Of a DNA stretch of 64,000 bases, positions 24,552 to 33,573 are shown piece after piece; the stretch's first letter is position 1, and the number at the start of each line of letters is the position of its first letter. Below the pieces are notes generated by a model. That model was given only the letters and a program-made list of their open reading frames with translations, ran no database searches and was not told where the DNA came from. Location: positions 1 to 64,000 of the forward strand of contig NZ_JPUA01000016.1 of NCBI RefSeq assembly GCF_002211105.1. The letters are read 5' to 3'. Origin of the DNA: Halomonas campaniensis. Lineage in GTDB: Bacteria; Pseudomonadota; Gammaproteobacteria; Pseudomonadales; Halomonadaceae. A program made the translations under genes and the position numbers.

Positions 24552-26714
24552 ATGGGAAGCAGTCGTGCTGGAGAAGGAGGTCAGTTGTTAAATAGCCAAG
24601 TACCAGAGAATAAGCAGCAAGCACGAAGGGTGGCGGCGCTTGTTCATCATGCGCAGCGTTTAGCTCGCCGCCGCTGGCGCCAGCTAGTGTGGCTGAGCGG
24701 CGATGCCCAGCAGTGCCGAACGCTTGGACAGGCTTTATGGCAAGCCCACTCCTGGCATGCACCGCTGTGGGTGGGAGATGGGCATCTTTCGCCTAGCAAG
24801 GCGCGCACGCGACTGGGCGCAGAGCATCAGTTGGTAGTGCTCGACACCCACGGCAGCGGATTTGATCCCGAAGCGCTAGGGGCGCTGGCGGGAACGCTCA
24901 CCGCCGGTGGTTTACTGGTACTACTTACTCCACAGCCTTGGGGAGCGACGCCGGATCCAGACTACGCGCGTTTTGCCGATCATCCCTGGCGCTGGCCAGA
25001 TCTGAGTTGCCACTACTTAGCACGCTTGGCGCGTCAGTTGCAGGGCTCGTCTCAGGTAGTGCGCTGGCGCATTGATCAGTCGCTGCATCTGCCTCACCTG
25101 CCTTCGCCCATCGTAGACGACACTGGAACGGCTGATAGCGACTGCCTGACCTCCGATCAGGCCTACGCAGTGCGGCAACTGGTTGGCTTAAAGCGCCGCC
25201 GCCCGCTGGTCATCACCGCGGATCGTGGGCGGGGCAAAAGCGCGGCGCTGGGTATCGCCTGCGCTCGGTTGCTAACCAATAAAGCCCAACGAGTAGTGCT
25301 TACCGCGCCACGGTTGAGTGCGGTTGCGAGCGTGTTCGAACGGGTAGCAACGCTTTGCCCGGACGGCGGTCGCGTTGCGCCAGGCCACTTTGTGTTGGCC
25401 CAGGGCAGTGAGCTGGTTTTTTTACCCCCGGATCTGCTTACCGAGCAGATTAACGCTCAGCAGCAGGGTGGTGACGGCAGCTATCTAATGGTCGATGAGG
25501 CAGCGGCGATTCCCGCAGCGCTGCTGGGGCAGTGGCTCGCCGCCTTTCCGCGTATTGCTTTTGCCACCACGGTGCATGGCTATGAGGGCTCGGGAAGAGG
25601 GTTTGCCTTGCGCTTTCGCGCGACCCTTGACCGCCTGACGCCTCAATGGAAAGCGCTAACGCTTAACGCGCCCATTCGCTGGCGCAGCGGCGACCCCTTG
25701 GAAGCCCTGGTCAATCAACTGCTGTTGTTAAAAGCGCCGCTGCCCAGCGTTCAGACGGAGGGCAGCGTCGTGGCAACCAAGGTGATTGATCGCGCCTGGC
25801 TTGCCCAACAAGATGCCCTCTTGGAGAAACTGTTTGGACTGCTGGTGCAGTCCCACTACCGCACCTCTCCCAATGACCTGCGCCAACTGCTTGACGGCCC
25901 AGGCACTCAATTGCGCCTAATGGCGCAGGCGGGCGAGCCTCAAGCGGTATTGGTAACTCGCGAAGAGGGCGGCTTTGAGGCCGCCCTTGCCGAGCAGGTC
26001 GCCCGTGGTGAACGCCGTCCACAGGGGCATCTGCTGGCCCAGTCGCTGGCGACCCATGCGGGCAGTCGAGAAGCGCTAACAGCCCGCTGGCGGCGAGTGG
26101 TGCGTATCGCGACCCACCCCGAGCGACGTCGCCAAGGCTTGGGGCAAGCGCTGCTGCACGATGATATGGCTGCCGCCAGGCAGCAGGGGGTTGCGCTCTA
26201 TGGCGCGACCTTCGGGGCAGAGGCGTCGCTGCTAAGCTTTTGGCTGGCGTTGGGATTTAGGCCGGTACGCCTGGGGATTAGCCGGGAGACCTCCACCGGT
26301 GAGTTCGCTGTTATGGTGGCGAAAGCGCTGAATGCAGAAGGCGAGACGGTGCTGGCTGACCTTAGTGAGCGCTTTCAGGCGGCACTGCCAGTTCTGCTTG
26401 CCTTTGAGCTTAAAGCGTTGCCTGCGGCCGTGCTGGCACTGCTGCTCGGTCAATTGCCGAACACGCCGCTGAGTGACCGTGAGTGGCAGGATATCAAGGA
26501 CGTAGCAACCGCCCATCGTGATCCCGTCCTTGCCCGTCCGGCGCTGCAAGCCTTGGCCCGGCAAGCCAGCCGCCGCACTTTAACCGAGCCCCAGCAGCAG
26601 GCGCATCAACGGTTAGCCGCCTGGGCGTTTCAAAATAGTTCCCTGGCGGATGCCCACAACGATGCCTTGAAAGCCCTACGCCTCGCTGCCAACAGCCTCA
26701 TTGAGGTAAAGTAG
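24552..26714 (+). CDS. tmcA: tRNA(Met) cytidine acetyltransferase
   Basis: ATP-dependent enzyme that makes N4-acetylcytidine at the wobble base of elongator tRNA(Met). The 720-residue protein has an N-terminal nucleotide-binding-like domain, a helicase-like core with Walker A ADRGRGKSAALGIA and Walker B MVDEAAAIP, then a GNAT acetyltransferase domain (VVRIATHPERRRQGLGQALL, acetyl-CoA site RRQGLG) and a C-terminal tRNA-binding part. The start has a modest aaggg site 6 bases upstream. pepD follows after 27 bases and could be co-transcribed. Confidence 0.93.
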   Translation: MGSSRAGEGGQLLNSQVPENKQQARRVAALVHHAQRLARRRWRQLVWLSGDAQQCRTLGQALWQAHSWHAPLWVGDGHLSPSKARTRLGAEHQLVVLDTHGSGFDPEALGALAGTLTAGGLLVLLTPQPWGATPDPDYARFADHPWRWPDLSCHYLARLARQLQGSSQVVRWRIDQSLHLPHLPSPIVDDTGTADSDCLTSDQAYAVRQLVGLKRRRPLVITADRGRGKSAALGIACARLLTNKAQRVVLTAPRLSAVASVFERVATLCPDGGRVAPGHFVLAQGSELVFLPPDLLTEQINAQQQGGDGSYLMVDEAAAIPAALLGQWLAAFPRIAFATTVHGYEGSGRGFALRFRATLDRLTPQWKALTLNAPIRWRSGDPLEALVNQLLLLKAPLPSVQTEGSVVATKVIDRAWLAQQDALLEKLFGLLVQSHYRTSPNDLRQLLDGPGTQLRLMAQAGEPQAVLVTREEGGFEAALAEQVARGERRPQGHLLAQSLATHAGSREALTARWRRVVRIATHPERRRQGLGQALLHDDMAAARQQGVALYGATFGAEASLLSFWLALGFRPVRLGISRETSTGEFAVMVAKALNAEGETVLADLSERFQAALPVLLAFELKALPAAVLALLLGQLPNTPLSDREWQDIKDVATAHRDPVLARPALQALARQASRRTLTEPQQQAHQRLAAWAFQNSSLADAHNDALKALRLAANSLIEVK

Positions 26715-26741
26715 GCTGGTTACCGATAACGAAGAGTCCTT

Positions 26742-28208
26742 ATGAACGCACATCTTGACGCGCTTGAGCCCTCATTGGTTTGGCGCCACTTTCGAACGCT
26801 ATGTAACACGCCGCGCCCCTCTGGGCATGAGGCGGCACTCGTCGCTATCCTCGAAAGCTGGGCCGATGCCCAAGGCCTCGCCCATGACCGCGATAGCTTC
26901 GGTAATTTACGCCTACGTAAACCGGCATCCCCGGGCTGTGAACAGGCCCCGGGGGTGGTACTCCAGGGCCACCTGGATATGGTCGCCCAGGCCAATAGCG
27001 GTCACGCCCACGATTTTACCCGCGATCCCATCAGCACTTATGTGGCTGACGGCTGGCTACACGCCGATGGCACTACCCTGGGCGCAGATAACGGTCTGGG
27101 CGTGGCGGCCATTCTTGCCGTGCTGGAAGACCCTGATTTACGCCACGGGCCGCTGGAAGCACTCTTCACCCTGGAGGAAGAGACCTCCATGGGCGGTGCG
27201 CTGAACTTGGCGGAGAGCTGGCTGGAAGGCTCGCTGCTGCTCAACCTGGACAGCGAAGATCGGGGGCAGGTCTATATTGGCTGCGCGGGCGGTGCCGACG
27301 TTGAAGTGGATGCCCAGTTGCCCAGCGCCGCCACTTCCGATCACGAGCAAGTGATCGAGATCGCCTTGACCGGCCTGAAGGGTGGCCACTCCGGCGCGGA
27401 TATCCATAAACCATTGGGGAACGCCAACCGTTTATTGGTTCGAGTTTTGCGCTCCTTGGAAGCGTTTGACGCGCGTTTGATTAGCTACCACGGCGGCACC
27501 TTGCGTAATGCCATCCCTCGGGAAGCCTTTGCCCAGGTAGCGCTGCCTGCCGATGAAGTCGACGCCGCCATGGTGGCTATTGCGGGGCTGGAAACGATTC
27601 TACTAAGAGAGCTGGGCAGTGGTGATAGTGGTCTTAGCATCAGCGTTCAACGCCTAACCGAGGCACCCGAAGCAGAGCCGCTAACCTTGGACGCCAGCGT
27701 TATGCTGCTGGCAGCACTCCATGCTGCCCCCTGTGGGGTCGAGCGGATGAGCGCCGATGTCCCCGGTGTGGTAGAAACCTCCAATAACCTGGGCGTGCTA
27801 AGCCTGGAGAATGGGCGGCTGCACCTCTGCGCGCTGGTTCGTTCGCTGCACGACAGCGCGGTGGTCGCTATGGCGGATCGCTTTCAAGCACTGTTTGGAT
27901 TGATTGGCGCACGGGTCAAAGTCGAGAACGGTTACCCAGGCTGGGCGCCGAATCCAAATGGCGAGCTATTGGCGACCTTTAATGCCCGCCATGCGGCGCT
28001 GCTGGGACGCGAGCCGGAGGTGAAGGTGATCCACGCCGGGCTTGAGTGCGGCATTCTTGGTAGCAAATACCCGCATTTGGATATGATCTCTTTTGGGCCG
28101 CTGATTCGCGGCGCCCACTCGCCGGATGAGCGGGTGGAGTTAGCCTCAGTGGAAGAGTTCTGGACGCTGCTGCGGGCGTTGATCGAGGATCTCGCGACGC
28201 AACGTTAA
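26742..28208 (+). CDS. pepD: Xaa-His (beta-alanyl-histidine) dipeptidase
   Basis: M20C-family zinc aminoacylhistidine dipeptidase, cytoplasmic, 488 residues, cleaving carnosine-like and other Xaa-His dipeptides. Metal and catalytic motifs are VVLQGHLDMVAQAN (His, Asp), LGADNGLGVAA (bridging Asp), LFTLEEETSMGG (general-base Glu) and KVIHAGLECGILG. The lid domain has GLKGGHSGADIHK. A perfect bidirectional terminator follows the gene. Confidence 0.95.
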   Translation: MNAHLDALEPSLVWRHFRTLCNTPRPSGHEAALVAILESWADAQGLAHDRDSFGNLRLRKPASPGCEQAPGVVLQGHLDMVAQANSGHAHDFTRDPISTYVADGWLHADGTTLGADNGLGVAAILAVLEDPDLRHGPLEALFTLEEETSMGGALNLAESWLEGSLLLNLDSEDRGQVYIGCAGGADVEVDAQLPSAATSDHEQVIEIALTGLKGGHSGADIHKPLGNANRLLVRVLRSLEAFDARLISYHGGTLRNAIPREAFAQVALPADEVDAAMVAIAGLETILLRELGSGDSGLSISVQRLTEAPEAEPLTLDASVMLLAALHAAPCGVERMSADVPGVVETSNNLGVLSLENGRLHLCALVRSLHDSAVVAMADRFQALFGLIGARVKVENGYPGWAPNPNGELLATFNARHAALLGREPEVKVIHAGLECGILGSKYPHLDMISFGPLIRGAHSPDERVELASVEEFWTLLRALIEDLATQR

Positions 28209-28236
28209 TCCGCGTTTTCAATCGATAAGCGCAACG

Positions 28237-28264
28237 AAAACGGCACCCAAAATGGGTGCCGTTT
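28237..28264. terminator. bidirectional terminator pepD/dps
   Basis: A perfect stem of about twelve pairs (aaacggcaccca and complement) around a three-base loop lies between two convergent genes; A and T runs on either side let it work on both strands. Confidence 0.85.
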
Positions 28265-28296
28265 GACGTCAGGATGGCTAAAAACTTTTTAAACGC

Positions 28297-28773
28297 CTAT
28301 TTACTCAAGTAGGCGTTGAGCATCCAGATGGTTTTTTCCTGTTCACGGATATAGTCACCGGCTTGTGCGGCGGTGCCTTCATCGTCGGCGTCAGAGGCGA
28401 GCGACAGTAGTTCACGCTGCAGCTCAATGATCGTTTGGTACCCTTTGAGCACACCTTTGACACAGGTAGTGCCGTCATGAACGTCTTTATCTTCCTGAAT
28501 ACTTGAGAGTTTCACGTAGTCACTGTAAGCGTGTACCGGCTTGTGACCCAGGGTCAGGATACGTTCGGCAACCTCGTCTACTTTGGTCAGCAGGTCGGTG
28601 TAGAACTCTTCAAACTTGGCGTGCAGCTCGAAAAAATCGTTACCACGAACATTCCAGTGGTAGCCGCGCACGTTCATGTAGAAAATTTGGTAGTTGGCCA
28701 GCAGGTGGTTGAGCTTTTCGGCGAGCTGACTAGCGCTGCCTTCGTGTAGGCCAATGCTATTGGTATCCGTCAT
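28297..28773 (-). CDS. dps: Dps-family ferritin-like DNA-protecting protein
   Basis: Dodecameric mini-ferritin of about 158 residues that oxidises and stores iron with peroxide and may bind DNA. The inter-subunit ferroxidase ligands are present at standard spacing: His39, His51, Asp66 and Glu70 (RGYHWNVRG, FELHAKFEEFY, KVDEVAERI). The N-terminus is short with no Lys-rich tail, so DNA binding may be weak. The ATG at 28773 is chosen because aggaag lies 7 bases before it; an ATG five codons upstream is the alternative. Confidence 0.93.
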   Translation of the reverse strand: MTDTNSIGLHEGSASQLAEKLNHLLANYQIFYMNVRGYHWNVRGNDFFELHAKFEEFYTDLLTKVDEVAERILTLGHKPVHAYSDYVKLSSIQEDKDVHDGTTCVKGVLKGYQTIIELQRELLSLASDADDEGTAAQAGDYIREQEKTIWMLNAYLSK

Positions 28774-29016
28774 ATCCTGCTTCCTCATTTATGCCGCAGT
28801 ATTGATGCCACCGTGTTTGTTTACGGTAGGCGGCGGTGAATTCATGCTTCCAGAATAGGGTGGCTTTGCGGCGCTGCAAAACAAGTTTTTTGCATCGCTG
28901 CCATAGCGTTTCGGCATCAGCATTTATACATCAGCGCTATGACATTACATCGTTGCCGCTACCCTTTAACTACTTTGTTAGATGCTGGCGGCGTAGGCTT
29001 TTTTCAAGGGCTTGTT

Positions 29017-30150
29017 TCAAGGGCTGTGCACCCACAGCCGCAATAGACTTTCACAGCGCGCTTCCAGCAGTTCAGCGGTGCGCGGTAGGGCATCGGTTAA
29101 GGACATGGGGCCATCGGCCAGCGCAAACGCTGCCGTGACACCCTCGTCAAAGCAGGCCTGCCAGCCATCGCCCAGGCTGCCCGCCAGCACAATAACGGGT
29201 TTGTGGAGGCGTTGGGCGGCACGGGAGACGCCAATCGGGGTTTTGCCAGACAAGCTTTGGCCATCCAGACGCCCTTCACCGGTGATCACCAAATCGGCAT
29301 TGGCCAAGAGTGTACTCATATCGGCCTGCTGCATAATCATCTCAATACCGGGCTTCAGGGTGGCATTCAGAAAGGCCTTGGCTGCAAACCCCATGCCCCC
29401 TGCGGCGCCTGCGCCCGGTAGGGTGCGGTAATCATCACCTAAGACATGGGCGCTGATATCAGCGAAGTGGCCAAGCGCACGATCCAACTGCTCTACTTCC
29501 TCAGGGGATGCGCCTTTTTGTGGGCCAAATACCGCGCTGGCGCCCCGCTCGCCCAGCAGTGGGTTATCCACATCAACGGCGGCTTCCAGGCTGAGCTTGG
29601 CTAACCGCGGGTCTAGCCCTTCGAGTTCTAAGCGAGCTAGTCGGTTAAGCGCCGCGCCGCCAGGGGGCAGCGGTTCCCCGTTTTGATCTAAGAAGCGGGC
29701 GCCCAGCGCCTGGAGCATGCCCGCACCGCCGTCATTGGTTGCGCTGCCACCAAGCAGTAGCAGTGCTTTCTCAGCACCCTGATCCAGTGCCGCCAGCAGC
29801 AATTCGCCCACCCCGAATGTGGAGGTGTGCAGCGCAGTGCGCTCATTGGCCTCAAGGTGCTGTAAACCACTGGCTTCTGCCAGCTCAATAAACGCGGTAC
29901 GCTGGTCGCTCAGCCAGCCCCAGGCTGCTTGGCGAGGTCGCCCCAGGGCATCGTGAACCTTTAGCTGGCGACGCTCGGCGCTGGTGGCGGCGATCAGAGC
30001 ATCCAAGCTGCCTTCGCCGCCGTCAGCCAACGGGCAAATCTGAACGTGCGTCTGAGGTGCGGCACGCTGTACACCCCGCGCCATGGCGGCAGCGGCGTCT
30101 TGGGCGCTGAGCGCATCTTTGAAGCTGTCGGGGCAAAGCAACACATTCAT
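29017..30150 (-). CDS. glycerate kinase (GarK/GlxK type)
   Basis: Phosphorylates D-glycerate, probably to 2-phosphoglycerate as in the GarK/GlxK family, feeding glycolysis. The 377-residue protein has the family start VLLCPDSFKDALSA, the CPLADGGEGSLDAL motif, GGSATNDGGAGMLQALG and the C-terminal GEGRLDGQSLSGKTP. The ATG at 30150, with ggagat upstream, is chosen over a GTG two codons earlier. A 13-base tandem repeat overlaps its last codons. No glyoxylate carboligase or tartronate genes are adjacent, so the pathway context is unclear. Confidence 0.92.
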   Translation of the reverse strand: MNVLLCPDSFKDALSAQDAAAAMARGVQRAAPQTHVQICPLADGGEGSLDALIAATSAERRQLKVHDALGRPRQAAWGWLSDQRTAFIELAEASGLQHLEANERTALHTSTFGVGELLLAALDQGAEKALLLLGGSATNDGGAGMLQALGARFLDQNGEPLPPGGAALNRLARLELEGLDPRLAKLSLEAAVDVDNPLLGERGASAVFGPQKGASPEEVEQLDRALGHFADISAHVLGDDYRTLPGAGAAGGMGFAAKAFLNATLKPGIEMIMQQADMSTLLANADLVITGEGRLDGQSLSGKTPIGVSRAAQRLHKPVIVLAGSLGDGWQACFDEGVTAAFALADGPMSLTDALPRTAELLEARCESLLRLWVHSP

Positions 30151-30283
30151 TAGCACGATCTCCGCAAAATAGTGTCTTCAAAACGGTGTCTTCATTACAG
30201 TATCAGTTAAGTATGATCACCTTTGGGAGCTTAGCGCGCTAGCCTGCGCAGAACCAGCGGCCTCGTCCGTTAAAGGATCTAAC

Positions 30284-30838
30284 ATGAAGTCGATACCCAT
30301 AAGCTTAACCTGTCTGCTTGCACTTGCAGGTTGCCAGGTAGTGCCTGATCGCCTGCCTCAAGCAGAACCCGCGCCTGCAGCTTCGTGCTACTTCCCCGCA
30401 GCTCAACAGCAGGCGCTGGAAGCCAGCGTTGATGTGCTTACCGAGTGGGGCTTTACCCTGAACTCTACCGATACCACCTTGGGGTTGATCAGCGCCAGCC
30501 GCGAACGTCCGCTACACGGTTATTACGACCCTTACGATGATGCCTTCGGCTATGGGCATGGGATGCGCCTATTTGGTGGTTTGGGCGTAGGCCGGGGTTC
30601 CGGGGTAGGGTTCGGTATAGGGGGTGGTTTTGGCGGTGGTGTAGGCCAACAGCCGGTGGAGGTCGAACGTGTGTCGCTACTGGTGGACGACGCGCATATT
30701 CGTATATCCCGTGATATTCGCCGCTTCGATCACTGGGGCGACTTGCGCGAATCCTACAGTGCCAGCAATGACGATTTCTGTCAGCGTTTTCAAACCCGCT
30801 TTGCGCAAACCCTACCTGCGACCGGGAGGCCGTTATGA
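30284..30838 (+). CDS. putative lipoprotein with glycine-rich region
   Basis: A 184-residue predicted lipoprotein: the signal peptide ends in lipobox LALAGC with Cys17 as the lipid site. I do not recognise a named family. The middle part (about residues 88-122) alternates Gly with Phe, Leu and Val and includes a Tyr/Asp-rich stretch (GYYDPYDDAFGYGHG); the flanking parts look like a small alpha/beta domain with YPAAQ-type and SASRERPLHGY segments. The stop overlaps the next lipoprotein start by four bases, placing it at the head of a unit with another lipoprotein and a DUF1007 protein. An envelope role is likely; function unknown. Confidence 0.75.
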   Translation: MKSIPISLTCLLALAGCQVVPDRLPQAEPAPAASCYFPAAQQQALEASVDVLTEWGFTLNSTDTTLGLISASRERPLHGYYDPYDDAFGYGHGMRLFGGLGVGRGSGVGFGIGGGFGGGVGQQPVEVERVSLLVDDAHIRISRDIRRFDHWGDLRESYSASNDDFCQRFQTRFAQTLPATGRPL

Positions 30839-31194
30839 AAATTCGCTACTGGTTCTTAGTGGGGCTATTGGGAGGGTTGGCTGGCTGCGCGACGACGACG
30901 CCTTTAGAGCCCCGTGAACTGGTTTATGCTACCTCTCCAGAAGAGACGTTTCGCGATGCGGTCGAGCTGATGGTGGAGCAGGGGTATGTGGTGCGCCATG
31001 CGGATCTGTCGTTGGGGCGAGCGGAAGCATCGCTTGCCCGCTGGCCGGAGTATCGTTTGCAACTGCAGGTGAGCGAAGAGGCGAGTGGCAGTCGCGTGCG
31101 CGTATCGGCACTTAGAGGCAGCCAGCCACTGCCGCCCCGGTTGCTCGACCCTTGGCTTGTCGCCTTGCAGCATAAATTGGGGGTTGCGCCATGA
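30835..31194 (+). CDS. putative small lipoprotein
   Basis: A 119-residue predicted lipoprotein with lipobox GLAGC (Cys18). The mature part is one small domain with SPEETFRDAVELMVEQGY and LSLGRAEASLARWPEYRL. The layout of a helix followed by strands recalls small outer-membrane-associated lipoproteins and resembles the ordered part of the preceding lipoprotein, so the two may be diverged relatives. It overlaps both neighbours by four bases (ATGA), indicating translational coupling with the DUF1007 gene. Function unknown. Confidence 0.72.
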   Translation: MKIRYWFLVGLLGGLAGCATTTPLEPRELVYATSPEETFRDAVELMVEQGYVVRHADLSLGRAEASLARWPEYRLQLQVSEEASGSRVRVSALRGSQPLPPRLLDPWLVALQHKLGVAP

Positions 31195-31850
31195 AGTGGG
31201 CCGGGAGCGCCGTTGCCGTTTGCTTGGCCATGAGTAGCTTTGTGGTCAGCCCTAATGCCCGTGCCCATCCTCATGGCTGGATTGACTTGAGTGTACGGGT
31301 CATCACCGATGATCAGGGCGTGGTCAGTGGCCTGCATCAAACCTGGCGGATGGATCCTTTCTACAGTCTGGTGGTTTTTGAAGAGCTGCAACAGGTGGAA
31401 AACGCCAGTTTGGAGGAGGGCCTGGATCAGCTTGGCAGAGAGATTCGCGATAATCTCGCCGCGGAGCACTATTTAACCGAAGTGAAGATTAACGGTGAGC
31501 GACAGGCGTTAGGCGAGGTAAGCGAATATACCGCCATGGAGCGCGATGGGAGACTCGTCTTTATGTTTATCCTGCCGCTGGAGACACCTCAGCCGCTGAC
31601 AGACGCTCTGCTTAGTTACCAAGTGTTTGACCCCACTTACTATATCGAGGTGGTACACGAGGAGGAGGATGGCCAACCCCAGGATGATGCGCTGATACTC
31701 CACGGTGAGCCTGCCTGCGAGTTGTCTATCCTCCCTGCTGATCCAGACCCTGAAATGGTAATGCAAGCGGCGCTGCTCGATAAGGATGAGAGCGGTGAGC
31801 CAGGCTTAGGGCGCTATTTTGCTGAAACTGGCCAAGTTGATTGCCGCTAG
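31191..31850 (+). CDS. DUF1007 family periplasmic protein
   Basis: A 219-residue secreted protein with a signal peptide ending NARA before HPHGWIDLSV. The mature N-terminal His-Pro-His is typical of DUF1007 proteins and could bind a metal. The rest is beta-rich, with MFILPLETPQPL and DPTYYIEV. In many proteobacteria DUF1007 genes sit beside NicO/RcnA-like transporters, as here, which suggests a role in periplasmic metal handling. Two Cys residues near the C-terminus (ACELSIL and QVDC) could form a disulfide. Confidence 0.82.
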   Translation: MKWAGSAVAVCLAMSSFVVSPNARAHPHGWIDLSVRVITDDQGVVSGLHQTWRMDPFYSLVVFEELQQVENASLEEGLDQLGREIRDNLAAEHYLTEVKINGERQALGEVSEYTAMERDGRLVFMFILPLETPQPLTDALLSYQVFDPTYYIEVVHEEEDGQPQDDALILHGEPACELSILPADPDPEMVMQAALLDKDESGEPGLGRYFAETGQVDCR

Positions 31851-31904
31851 GCGTTATTTAAAGCGTGCTGGTCATGCTCAAACTATCGACTATAACTGTG
31901 CTTG

Positions 31905-31919
31905 TGTTACTTTGTAACA
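31905..31919. promoter_or_regulatory. Zur-like operator upstream of NicO transporter
   Basis: TGTTAC-TTT-GTAACA is a perfect palindrome whose TGTTA-N5-TAACA frame equals the core of the gammaproteobacterial Zur box. A TATAAC element at 31891-31896 would be the -10 box, so a repressor here would cover the start of transcription. The ATG of the transporter is 21 bases downstream. The match is to the core only; NikR and RcnR sites look different. Confidence 0.5.
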
Positions 31920-31940
31920 ATTTTGCGGTGGAGCGGTAAG

Positions 31941-32972
31941 ATGTCATTAACACGGCCCTTTAAACGACACCTAGGGTTAATGCTGGGTCTGCTGTTCGTT
32001 GCAGTCGTGCTTATCATCGCTTGGCAAGGCGGATTTCAGAGCGTGAGCTATCAGCTACTGGGGTGGCAGCGCGATCTCCACCGTTCGCTAACGCTGGCAA
32101 TCACCGAATTGTCACGTACCCCTACCCTAATGACATGGGTGAGCCTGCTGGGTCTTAGCTTCGCTTACGGTATTTTTCATGCCGCCGGACCGGGGCACGG
32201 CAAAGCCGTATTGGCGACTTACCTAGCCACCCATGGCGGTGCGGTCAAGCGTGCCCTGGGGCTGTCGTTTGCCGCCTCCTTATTGCAAGGGGTGACCGCC
32301 ATCGTGCTAGTCGTGGTGTTGGTGTATGGTTTGGGCTGGGTGACTCGGCAAGCCATGGGCAGCGTTGTCTGGGTGGAGCAGGCCAGTTTTTTGCTGGTGG
32401 CGGCCTTAGGGGCGTGGCTATGTTGGCGAGCCGTAAAGCAACTGCGGCGAGCCTACCAGCCAGAGCGAATTATCCACTCCCACGGCTCGGGCGAAGAACA
32501 GCATCAAGACCACGCACACAGCCACGATCATGACCACAGTCACTGCTGCGGTGGTGCGCACCATATTGAACCGCAGCAGGCGTTGGATTGGCGGACAGCG
32601 GTGATGACGGTCGGCGCCATCGGTATGCGCCCCTGTAGCGGTGCCGTGCTGATGGTAGGAGCAGCCAGCTTGCTGGGGCAGTTCGAGGTGGGCGTGGCAT
32701 CGGTCGTGGCCATGTCGATTGGCACTGGGATAACGGTCTCCGCGCTTGCGCTGGCGAGCATTTTTGCCCGCGGATGGGCACAGCGACGCTTATCCAAGCA
32801 GCAGCACAGCCAGCGTGGCGTGCAAAAAGCCACCGGCTGGGTAGCCTTAGCCGGCGGTGCGTTGATCGTGGTGTTGGGCACCTCCCTTAGCATTGCGGGT
32901 GTTACCCAGCCAGCCAGTGGGCCCCTGCTCAACGAGCCGCCTGCTCGGCAAGGTCACCCATTAACGGGGTAG
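31941..32972 (+). CDS. NicO/RcnA-family divalent metal transporter
   Basis: Integral membrane protein of about 343 residues of the nickel/cobalt transporter superfamily. Visible features are HAAGPGHGKAVLATYLATHGG in the second or third helix, a cytoplasmic loop very rich in His and Asp (HDHDHSHCCGGAHH within a longer His-rich run), and GAIGMRPCSGAVLMVGAASL, the conserved second motif. The ATG at 31941 is chosen over an in-frame GTG 39 bases upstream that lies inside the palindrome. The family exports Ni/Co in E. coli, but some members are thought to import; the Zur-like operator raises zinc as a substrate here. Convergent with the HIT gene, 7 bases apart. Confidence 0.87.
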   Translation: MSLTRPFKRHLGLMLGLLFVAVVLIIAWQGGFQSVSYQLLGWQRDLHRSLTLAITELSRTPTLMTWVSLLGLSFAYGIFHAAGPGHGKAVLATYLATHGGAVKRALGLSFAASLLQGVTAIVLVVVLVYGLGWVTRQAMGSVVWVEQASFLLVAALGAWLCWRAVKQLRRAYQPERIIHSHGSGEEQHQDHAHSHDHDHSHCCGGAHHIEPQQALDWRTAVMTVGAIGMRPCSGAVLMVGAASLLGQFEVGVASVVAMSIGTGITVSALALASIFARGWAQRRLSKQQHSQRGVQKATGWVALAGGALIVVLGTSLSIAGVTQPASGPLLNEPPARQGHPLTG

Positions 32973-32979
32973 CGGTAGG

Positions 32980-33399
32980 CTATACATTGAGGCCATGGAT
33001 AAGTGCTAGCAGCTGATCCCGTAACTGCGCCTGGCCATCCAGGTCGTAGGGTTCGGGTGAGCCATTGCCCCATACCGGGGCAGGCCAGGTGGCATCGCCG
33101 TGGTGTCTAAGCACCACATGGACATGCAGTTGGCTAACCACATTGCCTAGCGAAGCAATATTGACTTTGTCTCCCCCCAGTGCTGTTTTCATTGCGTCGC
33201 CTAGCTGAGTGGCTTCACGCCACAGCTGCTGCTGGTCGTCGGCAGAAAGCTCGAATACTTCGCTAATAGAAGCGTGGCGCGGCACCAGGATCACCCAAGG
33301 GTAGCGCGCATCATTCATTAGTAGCGCGCGGCTTAGCGGTAAGTCTGCGATGGGGAAGGTATCGGCGGCAAGACGTTCATCTAGCTCGAAATTGATCAA
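32980..33399 (-). CDS. HIT domain protein
   Basis: A 139-residue histidine-triad family protein, expected to hydrolyse or transfer nucleotide phosphates in the cytoplasm. It has the NDARYPWVILVPR N-terminal strand and QLHVHVVLRHHGD in place of the classic HxHxH, so the third His is replaced by Leu-Arg; this HxHxxxR pattern is common in a proteobacterial subgroup. The substrate is unknown. Single gene; a minus-strand terminator upstream insulates it from read-through. Confidence 0.85.
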   Translation of the reverse strand: MINFELDERLAADTFPIADLPLSRALLMNDARYPWVILVPRHASISEVFELSADDQQQLWREATQLGDAMKTALGGDKVNIASLGNVVSQLHVHVVLRHHGDATWPAPVWGNGSPEPYDLDGQAQLRDQLLALIHGLNV

Positions 33400-33494
33400 A
33401 TGTTCGGCTCCAGACAGTGGTTTTGGTAATGGCTAGTATAGTCGCCGCGAAGTGAAGTAGGGAAAATGAGCGCAATTGCCAAAACGCTGTTACC

Positions 33495-33538
33495 CTGAAA
33501 AAACTCCCAAGTGGCAAATTACGTTGCCAGTGGAGTTT
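33495..33538 (-). terminator. minus-strand terminator upstream of HIT gene
   Basis: AAACTCC...TGGCAA (33501-33517) pairs with TTGCCA..GGAGTTT (33524-33538) with a small asymmetric bulge. On the minus strand the stem ends in a run of six T. It would stop antisense transcription coming from the LysE side before the HIT gene. Confidence 0.5.
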
Positions 33539-33573
33539 CCCGATGTTGAATGACTCGTTAAGGAGAACGGAAA

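Noticed and set aside
29002-29027. 13-base tandem duplication at the end of the glycerate kinase gene
   Set aside because: Real but short; it only affects the last codons and downstream bases and needs no special explanation.
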